NCBI GenBank assembly: GCA_964531735.1
Contig: CAZHGD010000140.1
Span: 1-19,402 of the forward strand
Length of the DNA: 19,402 bases
DNA from: CAZHGD01 sp964531735
Lineage (GTDB): Bacteria; Armatimonadota; UBA10988
Direction of reading: 5' to 3'
Shown: one piece after another, positions 13,114 to 19,402 of the stretch
How positions within the stretch are numbered: position 1 is the first letter of the stretch
Layout: each line of letters starts with the position of its first letter
The notes under the pieces: model-generated
The model's input: the letters and a program-made list of their open reading frames with translations, nothing else
Databases searched by the model: none
What the model was told of the DNA's origin: nothing
Program-made: the position numbers and the translations under genes

Positions 13114-14314
13114 TCTCGAGACCGGCCAGGTCGAGGCCGAATCGCACCAGGCGGCGCTCGAGCTGCTCCGGCGCCGCCGCGTCTATCCCGCCGAGGTGCA
13201 GTTGACCCGTCCGCCCAGCCAGCCGGCCGCGGCGGCGACCAGCGCGGAGCCGCGACCCGAGCGCCGCTCGCCGCGGCCACCCGCGCCCGGCCTGAAGGCG
13301 TTGGGAGTGCGGGCTTCAGCCGCGACTCGGGCGGCGTTCTGGCGGCAGGGCGCCCAGATGCAGGCGGGCGGCATCAGCCTGCCGCGGACGCTCGAGCTGT
13401 GGTCGGGCGGCCGCCCGACCGCGCTGTCGCGCTTCGCCGCCGCGGCCATCCCGCGGGTGCGCGAGGGCACACCGTTGAGCGCGCTGATGCGTGAGCGGCC
13501 CGAGCTGTTCGGCCCGTTCGAAGTGGCCATGGTGCAGGCCGGCGAGGCCTCGGGACGGCTCGACTACCACCTCGAACGGCTGGCCGTGCACTTCGAGAAT
13601 CTGGTCCGACTGGCGCAGTCGGTGCGCGGGCAACTGGCCTATGCCGGCTGTGTCGGCACCGTGTTCCTGATCGTGGCGTTCATCGTCGGCGTGGTGGCGC
13701 CGGCCATCGCCACCGCGCGTTCCGGTGGTACCGCCAACGTGGCCGCTGGGGCGGTTCAGTTCTTCGCGCCGCTGCTGATCCTGCCACTGGCCTGGTTCGG
13801 GCTGCGTGCGGCCTACGTCAGCAACGCCGGTCTGCGGCTGGCGGTCGACCGCGGCAAGCTGCTGGTGCCCGTGGCCGGCACGGTGGTGCGCAAGCTGGCT
13901 CTGGCGCGCTACTTCGAATCGCTCTCCCACCTCATCGCCGCGGGGGTGCCGGTGTCCGAGGCCAACGAGGTGTCGGCGGCCACGACCGGCAACTTGCACC
14001 TGGCCGAGCGGTTCTACGCCTTGTCGCCGGCATTGCGCCAGGGCGTGCCGTTGTCGATGGCGCTGGCCGCCACGCGCGAGGTGGCACCGCAAGCGGTTCA
14101 GATGATCGTGACAGGCGAAGAATCCGGTACCACGGACGAAATGCTCGCCAAGTTGTCTAGTTACTATGAGGGTGAGGCTGCGGCCGCCACGAGCCAGTTG
14201 GCCGTGTTCGGCACCGTCGCCCTGATGCTGGTGCTGGCACTGGCGGTTGGCGTCTTCGCCATCCGCTTCTTTATGAACCTGTATGGACCGGTCCTGGACG
14301 AACTGACCAAGTAG
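13073..14314 (+). CDS. GspF/PilC-like inner-membrane platform protein of type II secretion/type IV pilus family
   Basis: 413 residues from the ATG at 13073, which has GGAGGAG about 10 bases upstream inside folK. The N-terminus MAVFAYQGTNSQGDLETG is the classical GspF/PilC opening. A Pro/Ala/Arg-rich linker (about 45-80) leads to two T2SF (PF00482-type) domains: FWRQGAQMQAGGISLPRTLE to GEASGRLDYHLE, and ARYFESLSHLIAAGVPVSEA to GEESGTTDEMLAKLSSYYE. Membrane segments follow each domain (GTVFLIVAFIVGVVAPAI, FFAPLLILPLAWFGL, VALMLVLALAVGVFAIRFF). Such proteins organise pilus or pseudopilus assembly with an ATPase and pilins, none of which is in this window. Its place within a folate/CoA/NAD operon is odd. 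The product class is sure; the system it serves is unknown. Confidence 0.88.
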   Translation: MAVFAYQGTNSQGDLETGQVEAESHQAALELLRRRRVYPAEVQLTRPPSQPAAAATSAEPRPERRSPRPPAPGLKALGVRASAATRAAFWRQGAQMQAGGISLPRTLELWSGGRPTALSRFAAAAIPRVREGTPLSALMRERPELFGPFEVAMVQAGEASGRLDYHLERLAVHFENLVRLAQSVRGQLAYAGCVGTVFLIVAFIVGVVAPAIATARSGGTANVAAGAVQFFAPLLILPLAWFGLRAAYVSNAGLRLAVDRGKLLVPVAGTVVRKLALARYFESLSHLIAAGVPVSEANEVSAATTGNLHLAERFYALSPALRQGVPLSMALAATREVAPQAVQMIVTGEESGTTDEMLAKLSSYYEGEAAAATSQLAVFGTVALMLVLALAVGVFAIRFFMNLYGPVLDELTK

Positions 14315-14325
14315 CAGGCGTGATC

Positions 14326-15420
14326 ATGCGGCGAGGGGTCGACTACTACGCGGTGCTCGGCGTGGCGCGCAACGCCACGGCCGATGAGCTGCGTCGCCGC
14401 TACCGGCAGCTCGTGCGCAGCCACCACCCCGACGTGGCTGACGACCAGGAGGCGGCGCACGAGCGCTTCATCGTGATCGTCGAAGCCTACCGCGTGCTCT
14501 CCGACCCGGCCCGCCGGCGGGCCTACGACGCCCTGCAGTCGCAGGCACCGCCGCCGCTGCGCACCATGTCGCAGCAGGTGCAGGAACAGATCGACGACTG
14601 GTTCCGCCACGCGGTGCACCGCTTGGAGAACAACGACCTCAACGGCGCGGCGGCGCAGGCCCGCAAGATCCTGGCCCTCGACCCGACGCACGCCGCGGCG
14701 CAGGCCTTGCTCGGTGATGTCCACGCCCACCGTGATGAATGGGACGACGCCCTGGTCTTCTACTCGGGCGCCGTCAGCGCGGCCCCGCGGAATCCGGCCT
14801 ATGCGCGGAAGCTGCGCGCCGCCGCCGAGAGCGGCCAGCAGGCTCGCGCCGCCGAGGAGCGCCGCCGGCACCTGGCCGAGCAGCGCCGCCGCGCCATCGA
14901 GGCGCTGAACGCCAAGCACGAGTTCACGCCGTATGCCGTGGTGATCGGCGCCGCCTGGCTGGTGGTGCTGGTGGCCTGGCTGCTGCGCCACCCCGGCCCG
15001 CCGCCCGACGGCTGGTTCCCGCTGCCGCGGCACACGGCCCTGGCGGCGACCGGCCTCGGCGCCGCCACCGGCCTGCTGTTGGCACTCAGCCAGACCGCGC
15101 GCTTCGAGGTCGCTCCGCGACCTACCGACCGCCTGGCCTGGGCCGCCTTCGGGTTGCTGGCCATCGCGCAGTTCTACGCGGCCTTGGCCGGCTTCCTCGT
15201 CGTCTCGCTGCTCCGCGAACGGTTGCAGCCAGCCCTCTCGCTGGCCTTCGCCGCCGCCTTCGTCTGGGTCCTGGCGCTGGCCGGCATCCAGTTCAGCCAG
15301 GGCGAGCCACCGGATCGTCTGTGGTTGGTCATCGCCGCCTGGAGCGGCAACCTGGTCTTTCCGGCCCTGGTCGTTGGACACCAGATCGGCCGTTGGCTGC
15401 TGGCTCCGCTGCCGGATTGA
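14326..15420 (+). CDS. Membrane protein with N-terminal J domain, TPR-like region and about five C-terminal TM helices
   Basis: 364 residues. ATG at 14326 is chosen because AGG lies 7 bases upstream; an in-frame GTG at 14320 is possible. Residues 6-70 are a complete J domain (DYYAVLGVARNATADELRRR, HPD at 34-36, then AYRVLSDPARRRAYD), so it should stimulate DnaK ATPase. Residues about 85-160 resemble TPRs (NNDLNGAAAQARKILALDP, WDDALVFYSGAVSAAPRNP). A charged Arg/Glu-rich helix precedes TM1 (about 202-222), and four or so further hydrophobic helices follow to the end. It lacks the G/F and zinc domains of true DnaJ. It would tether DnaK to the membrane, perhaps for FtsH or the GspF-like protein of the same operon (inference). 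It begins 11 bases after the GspF-like stop. Confidence 0.85.
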   Translation: MRRGVDYYAVLGVARNATADELRRRYRQLVRSHHPDVADDQEAAHERFIVIVEAYRVLSDPARRRAYDALQSQAPPPLRTMSQQVQEQIDDWFRHAVHRLENNDLNGAAAQARKILALDPTHAAAQALLGDVHAHRDEWDDALVFYSGAVSAAPRNPAYARKLRAAAESGQQARAAEERRRHLAEQRRRAIEALNAKHEFTPYAVVIGAAWLVVLVAWLLRHPGPPPDGWFPLPRHTALAATGLGAATGLLLALSQTARFEVAPRPTDRLAWAAFGLLAIAQFYAALAGFLVVSLLRERLQPALSLAFAAAFVWVLALAGIQFSQGEPPDRLWLVIAAWSGNLVFPALVVGHQIGRWLLAPLPD

Positions 15421-15459
15421 CCGCCGCGGCCCGCCCGCCTGAACTGAGAGCACCCCACC

Positions 15460-16308
15460 ATGAACGTCATTCGAGAACCGGTTGCCCTGCGCGAGCAGTG
15501 TCGCCAATGGCTGCGCGACGGCCGCACCATCGGGTTCGTGCCGACCATGGGCAACCTGCACGAAGGGCACCTGTCGCTGATGCGCCAGGCCGCCGCCGAC
15601 TGCAACGAGGCCCTGGCCAGCATCTTCGTCAACCCGCTCCAGTTCGGCCCCAGCGAGGACTTCGCCGCCTACCCGCGGACCTTCGCCGACGACCTGGCCG
15701 GCGCCGAGAGCGCCGGCGTGACGACGGTCTTCGCGCCCGATGACGCGGTGATGTACCCACCCACCTTCGCCACCGCCGTCGAGGTCAGCGGGCTCACCGA
15801 CGGCCTGTGTGGCCGCTCGCGGCCCGGCCACTTCCGCGGCGTCACCACCGTCGTCATGAAGCTGCTCTGCCTGGCGCTGCCCACGCGAGCGTACTTCGGC
15901 GAGAAGGACTACCAGCAGTTCCGCGTCATCCAGCGCATGGCCAACGACCTCGGCCTGGAAAGCGAGATCGTCGGCATGCCCATCGTCCGCGAGCCCGACG
16001 GCCTGGCGATGAGCTCACGCAACCGCTACCTGAGCACCGCCGAGCGGCAGGCCGCGCTGTGCCTGAGCCGGGCACTCGCCGCCGCGCAAGCCGCCGTCGC
16101 CGACGGCGCCACCTCGGCCATCGCCATCAGCGCGGCGGCGCGCACGGTGATCGCGCGCGAGCCACTGGCCGAGATCGACTACATCGAGCTGGTCGACACC
16201 GCCGATCTGACGCCGCTGAGCGTGCTGGACCGGCCCGGTCGGTTGTGCCTCGCCGCCCGCGTGGGCCCAGCGCGGCTGATCGACAACGCCGCCGTGGCGC
16301 CGGCCTGA
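15460..16308 (+). CDS. panC: Pantothenate synthetase (pantoate--beta-alanine ligase)
   Basis: 282 residues, normal length. It joins pantoate and beta-alanine with ATP via pantoyl-adenylate, giving vitamin B5 for CoA. Motifs: PTMGNLHEGH (28-37) with the ATP-binding HEGH, NPLQFGPSEDF, RPGHFRGVTTVVMKL, GEKDYQQF, and the KMSKS-like loop MSSRNRYL. The C-terminal domain holds EIDYIELVD. panB and panD are not in the window. It follows the J-domain gene by 39 bases with only a weak GAGAG ribosome site. Confidence 0.97.
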   Translation: MNVIREPVALREQCRQWLRDGRTIGFVPTMGNLHEGHLSLMRQAAADCNEALASIFVNPLQFGPSEDFAAYPRTFADDLAGAESAGVTTVFAPDDAVMYPPTFATAVEVSGLTDGLCGRSRPGHFRGVTTVVMKLLCLALPTRAYFGEKDYQQFRVIQRMANDLGLESEIVGMPIVREPDGLAMSSRNRYLSTAERQAALCLSRALAAAQAAVADGATSAIAISAAARTVIAREPLAEIDYIELVDTADLTPLSVLDRPGRLCLAARVGPARLIDNAAVAPA

Positions 16309-16365
16309 GGCGAAAGGAACCGGGCCGTTACGGGATCCTGGAGTAGACTGAGGACGGAGACGGCG

Positions 16366-17178
16366 ATGACGACTCCTCTGCGAATTGGTGTGGTCGGCGG
16401 CGGCGCCATCGGCGCGACGATTTGCCGGGCGCTGGACGACGGTACGGTGCCGGCCAAGCTGGTCGGCCTGTGCGAGCTGGACGAGGCGCGCGCCGCCGAA
16501 CTGCTCGGCAGCCTGACGCGGCCCGTGCCGGCCCTGGCGCTGGCACCGCTGGCCGATGCGAGCGACCTGGTCGTCGAGGCGGTGGGCAAGTCGGCCGTGC
16601 GGGCGATCGTCACCGCGGCCATCGAGCGCGGCGCCGACGTCATGGTCATGTCGGTGTCCGGGCTGCTGGACGCCGACGATCTGTGTGCGCTCGCGGCACG
16701 CTGCGGGCGCCGCATCCTGGTGCCGACCGGCGCCATCGCCGGCCTCGATGCACTCCGCGCCGCAGCCCTCGCCGGCGTCGACAGCGTCATCCTGACCACC
16801 ACCAAGCCGCCACGCGGCCTGGCCGGCGCGCCCTATGTGGTGGCCAAGCAACTCGACCTGGAGCACTTCACCGCGCCGGTCGTCATCTTCGAGGGCTCGG
16901 CCCGCGAGGCAGTGGAGGCGTTCCCCGCCAACGTCAACGTCTCGGCCGCCCTCGCGCTGGCGGGCATCGGCGCCGACCGCACGCGCGTGCGCGTGGTCTG
17001 TGATCCGACCGCCCACAGCAACCGGCACAGCATCGAGATCGTCGGCGCCTGCGGCCGGGTCGAGGTCCACGTGGACAATGTGCCCTCGCCGCAGAATCCG
17101 AAGACGAGCCACCTCGCGGCGGTCTCGGCCATCGCGCTGCTCAAGCGACTCACCGACGCGGTGCAGGTAGGCTCATGA
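16366..17178 (+). CDS. nadX: L-aspartate dehydrogenase, first step of NAD synthesis
   Basis: 270 residues with GGAG 6 bases before the ATG. It oxidises L-aspartate to iminoaspartate with NAD(P)+, replacing the flavoenzyme NadB. The Rossmann motif is GGGAIG within RIGVVGGGAIGATIC (glycines 11, 13, 16). The family's C-terminal half is clear: GAIAGLDALRAA, FPANVNVSAALALAGIGADR, DPTAHSNRHSIEI with the probable catalytic histidine, and NPKTSHLAAVSAIALLKRL. Because it uses a dehydrogenase rather than an oxidase, the step needs no oxygen. Its stop overlaps the nadC start (ATGA), so the pair is co-translated. nadA, needed in between, is not in the window. Confidence 0.94.
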   Translation: MTTPLRIGVVGGGAIGATICRALDDGTVPAKLVGLCELDEARAAELLGSLTRPVPALALAPLADASDLVVEAVGKSAVRAIVTAAIERGADVMVMSVSGLLDADDLCALAARCGRRILVPTGAIAGLDALRAAALAGVDSVILTTTKPPRGLAGAPYVVAKQLDLEHFTAPVVIFEGSAREAVEAFPANVNVSAALALAGIGADRTRVRVVCDPTAHSNRHSIEIVGACGRVEVHVDNVPSPQNPKTSHLAAVSAIALLKRLTDAVQVGS

Positions 17179-18008
17179 ACCAGGCTCTGCAAGCTGCCGT
17201 CAGCGCCTGGCTGGCCGAGGATGTCGGCCACCAGGACGTCACCACCATCGCCTGCGTGCCGCTCGACCGGCTGGCCACCGGCCGCCTGGTGGCCAAGGCC
17301 AGCGGCGTCGTCGCCGGTCTCGACGCCGCGGCGCTGGTCTTCCGCACGCTCGACCCGGCGTTGCAGTGGGTGGCCCGACAGTCCGATGGCGACGCGCTGA
17401 CGCCCGGCACCGTGCTGGCCGAGATCAGCGGCACCGCCCGCGCCATCCTGACCGGTGAGCGGCTGGCGCTGAACCTGTTGCAGCGACTGAGCGGCACGGC
17501 CACGTTGACGCGGCGGTTCGTCGACGCCGTGGCCGGCACGCCGGTGGCCATTCTGGACACGCGCAAGACCACCCCGGGCCTGCGCTGGCTGGAGAAGGCG
17601 GCGGTCCGCGCCGGCGGCGGGCGCAACCATCGCTTCGGTCTGTTCGACGGCGTGCTGATCAAGGACAACCATATCATCGCCGCCGGCGGCATCACCGCGG
17701 CGGTGTCGGCGGCGCGTCAGGTGGCGGCGCACACGCTGCGCGTCGAGGTGGAAGTGGAGACGCTCGACCAGCTCGACGAGGCCCTGGCGGCCGGCGCCGA
17801 CGCGCTGCTGCTCGACAACATGTCGCCGGAACTGCTGCGCCAGGCGGTGGCCAGCGCCGCCGGACGAGCCTGGACCGAGGCGAGCGGCGGCATCACGCTC
17901 GACACCGTGGCCGCCGTGGCGCAGACCGGGGTCGACGCCATCTCCGTCGGCGCGCTGACCCACTCGGCGCCGGCGCTCGATATCAGCCTGGACCTCGCGT
18001 TGATCTGA
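17175..18008 (+). CDS. nadC: Quinolinate phosphoribosyltransferase (nicotinate-nucleotide pyrophosphorylase)
   Basis: 277 residues, typical. It converts quinolinate and PRPP to nicotinate mononucleotide, CO2 and pyrophosphate. The ATG overlaps the nadX stop. Diagnostic stretches: AEDVGHQDVTT near the N-terminus, ERLALNLLQRLSGTAT, DTRKTTPGLRWLEKAAVRAG, the GGGRNHRFGLFDGVLIKDNH region, VEVETLDQLDEAL, LLDNMSPELL and EASGGI. The active-site lysines, arginines and histidines of the family appear intact. Confidence 0.97.
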   Translation: MNQALQAAVSAWLAEDVGHQDVTTIACVPLDRLATGRLVAKASGVVAGLDAAALVFRTLDPALQWVARQSDGDALTPGTVLAEISGTARAILTGERLALNLLQRLSGTATLTRRFVDAVAGTPVAILDTRKTTPGLRWLEKAAVRAGGGRNHRFGLFDGVLIKDNHIIAAGGITAAVSAARQVAAHTLRVEVEVETLDQLDEALAAGADALLLDNMSPELLRQAVASAAGRAWTEASGGITLDTVAAVAQTGVDAISVGALTHSAPALDISLDLALI

Positions 18009-18017
18009 GGAGCAACA

Positions 18018-18401
18018 ATGGAGCGGACGCTGGCCATACTGAAGCCGGACTGTGTGCGCAACGGTCATGTCGGTACCGTGCTCAGCCGCATTGAACAAGA
18101 GGGCTTTGCCATCCGCGGCATGCGCATGGCGCACCTGGTGCCGGCGCAAGCGCGCGTGTTCTATGCCGTACACGCGGGCAAGTACTTCTTCGACGGGCTG
18201 ATCGAGTTCATCACCTCCGGCCCGTGCGTCGGCCTGGTGCTCGAGCGGGACGACGCGATCGCGCACTGGCGCCGCGTGATGGAGCCGCTACGGCAGGCGT
18301 TGGGCACCAGCCAGACGCAGAACCTGGTCCACGGCAGCGACGCGCCCGAAACGGCCGCGTTCGAATGCGCGTTCTGGTTCGCGGGTGCTGACCTGGCCTG
18401 A
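18018..18401 (+). CDS. ndk: Nucleoside diphosphate kinase, short form
   Basis: 127 residues, against about 135-150 in most bacteria. It moves the gamma phosphate of ATP to NDPs through a phosphohistidine. GGAG lies 5 bases before the ATG. Present are the phosphate lysine in LAILKPDCVRNG (K9), FYAVH, FITSGPCVGLVLE, N102 and the active-site H105 in NLVHGSDAPETA. Between VM (88) and LGTS (95-98) only six residues remain where other NDKs have about 16 reading GATDP...PGTIRADF; R92 probably aligns with the conserved arginine of that stretch. The Kpn loop, which shapes the nucleotide site and subunit contacts, is thus shortened. The core residues suggest an active enzyme. Last gene of the run, 9 bases after nadC. 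Confidence 0.93.
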   Translation: MERTLAILKPDCVRNGHVGTVLSRIEQEGFAIRGMRMAHLVPAQARVFYAVHAGKYFFDGLIEFITSGPCVGLVLERDDAIAHWRRVMEPLRQALGTSQTQNLVHGSDAPETAAFECAFWFAGADLA

Positions 18402-18415
18402 GGACAGCCCGTCGG

Positions 18416-19234
18416 TCACTGGCCGAAGGGGTACTCGCGCAGTTGGTCGCGCAACACCGGGCCGCGGTCGCGCGGGCCGCCGAAGCGGCGCGGCGGTGGC
18501 GGCGAGAGGGCCAGGTCGACCGTCATCACCTTGCTCTCGCCGGGCGGGCGGGTCTCGTGCGTCAGCACGCCAGCCGGCGTCAGGACCAGTCCGGCCATGA
18601 TCGGATCGCCCGACGCCGGACCGCCATAGGCCACCACAATCGGCGCGCCGACGTCGGCCACTCGCGTCAAGACCATGGTGCGCATGGCGTCGACGTCGGC
18701 GGTGGCGTAGCCGTCGGTCGGCGCGAGTACCAGTTCGACCTCGTGCAGCGCGGCCAGGTAGATGGCTTCGGGCAGCATCCAGTCGGCGCAGGCCAGGATC
18801 GCGCAGCGGTGGCCAAGCAGGTCCAGCGGCACCAGTCGCCGGCCACCGGTGATGTCGTCGACGCGCGGGCGCCCACGCGTCGGGAACAGCTTGGCCTGCT
18901 TGCCCAGGTAGCCGTCCGGACCACAGACGACGTGGGTGATGGTGAACTCGCCGTCGCTGACCTCGATCAGTCCGGCGCAGAGCGTCACACCGTGCCGCCG
19001 CGCCAGCGCCACGACGCGGGCCACCATCGGCCCGTCGGGCACCGCTTCCGCCGCCGCGCTCAGCGTCGCCGCGTCCCACCGCCGCGGCAGGCCGCTGACG
19101 CACAGCTCGGGGAACAGAACGACCTGCGCCTCGGCCGCCACCGCGGTGCTCAGGCCCGCCGCCATCGCGGCCAGGTTGGCGTCGCGGTCCGGCCACCGTG
19201 GCGTGAAGCTCACCATCGCCACCCGCACTGCCAT
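18416..19234 (-). CDS. Carbon-nitrogen hydrolase (nitrilase superfamily)
   Basis: 272 residues. The ATG at 19234 has GAGGAG 8 bases upstream; a GTG at 19243 lies too close to that site. The superfamily triad is visible: E43 in LFPELCVSG, a lysine in GYLGKQAKLFP (K112 or K115), and nucleophile C149 in AILACADWMLPE. Such enzymes hydrolyse amides, N-carbamoyl compounds or nitriles, or act as the glutaminase part of NAD synthetase. The substrate cannot be assigned: the C-terminal half is divergent and Pro-rich at the end (ALSPPPPRRF). It faces ndk with 14 bases between stops and no clear terminator. Nearness to NAD and pantothenate genes is suggestive (beta-alanine or amide salvage), but it is on the other strand and may be unrelated. 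Confidence 0.88.
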   Translation of the reverse strand: MAVRVAMVSFTPRWPDRDANLAAMAAGLSTAVAAEAQVVLFPELCVSGLPRRWDAATLSAAAEAVPDGPMVARVVALARRHGVTLCAGLIEVSDGEFTITHVVCGPDGYLGKQAKLFPTRGRPRVDDITGGRRLVPLDLLGHRCAILACADWMLPEAIYLAALHEVELVLAPTDGYATADVDAMRTMVLTRVADVGAPIVVAYGGPASGDPIMAGLVLTPAGVLTHETRPPGESKVMTVDLALSPPPPRRFGGPRDRGPVLRDQLREYPFGQ

Positions 19235-19370
19235 CGGTCGCACTCCTCATGCGTCCGGCTCGGTCTACCGGGAACCGCGCGCGACGTCAAGTCGATGCCA
19301 CGGCCGACCGGTCGGTGCCACAAAGCCTTGCCTCGCGGCGCGCCCTCCGCTAAGCAGCATGCCGGAGTTG

Positions 19371-19379
19371 TTGTCCACA
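19371..19379 (+). other. Single DnaA-box-like nonamer
   Basis: TTGTCCACA matches the DnaA box form common in GC-rich bacteria (one base off TTATCCACA). It is isolated within a 168-base stretch (19235-19402) that otherwise shows no gene, so it may be chance or the edge of something beyond the window. Confidence 0.15.
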
Positions 19380-19402
19380 GGGCGGGCGAATCCTGTCCGC
19401 GG

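Noticed and set aside
16321..16349. Promoter before nadX (TAGACT at 16344-16349)
   Set aside because: No -35 and no extended -10 TG; the 57-base gap is small enough for read-through from panC.
18402..18415. Bidirectional terminator between the convergent ndk and hydrolase genes
   Set aside because: Only 14 bases separate the stops and I see no stem-loop with a T-run.

Overview
The window is 19.4 kb of very GC-rich bacterial DNA with 14 protein-coding genes and no tRNA, rRNA, CRISPR array or transposase. The organism cannot be named from sequence alone. The housekeeping block (ftsH, folP, folK, panC, an aspartate oxidase/dehydrogenase gene, nadC) follows a gene order known from Actinobacteria and partly from Firmicutes. 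The left half holds secreted carbohydrate-active proteins, PQQ-type propeller lipoproteins and an EF-hand/dockerin-like motif. These are common in Armatimonadota, PVC-group and Hydrogenedentota-like environmental genomes. Armatimonadota or a similar uncultured phylum is my best inference, held loosely.

Left part (1-8569), exported proteins. A minus-strand set reads, in transcription order: a lipase-like alpha/beta-hydrolase lipoprotein with an N-terminal EF-hand motif (5805 down to 3977, broken by a one-base frameshift near 4331); a six-blade PQQ-type beta-propeller lipoprotein (3965 to 2697); and a large GH5-like glycosidase with a carbohydrate-binding-like domain inserted in its barrel (2573 to 48). 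Divergently transcribed is an 839-residue exported DUF4091/GH123-like protein (6050-8569). A sigma70-like promoter precedes it, and a small inverted repeat lies in the shared 244-base intergenic region. The four genes look like a cell-surface glycan/lipid processing locus.

Spacer (8570-8886). It contains a 25-bp perfect inverted repeat around a 73-base core, each arm itself a hairpin, followed by an AT-rich extended -10 promoter just before ftsH.

Right part (8899-18401), one tightly packed plus-strand run of ten genes: ftsH, a TPR protein, folP, folK, a lone gspF/pilC-like gene, a membrane J-domain/TPR protein, panC, nadX, nadC and ndk. Several genes overlap by 4 or 41 bases. The run couples membrane proteolysis to folate, pantothenate/CoA and NAD synthesis and nucleotide balance. 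The TPR, GspF-like and J-domain genes are the unexpected passengers. A convergent nitrilase-superfamily amidohydrolase gene (19234 to 18416) closes the window, and the last 168 bases show no gene.

I did not find an obvious new defence or mobile system. The best leads are the three passenger genes in the cofactor operon, the shortened nucleoside diphosphate kinase, the three-blade super-repeat in the propeller, and the split lipase.
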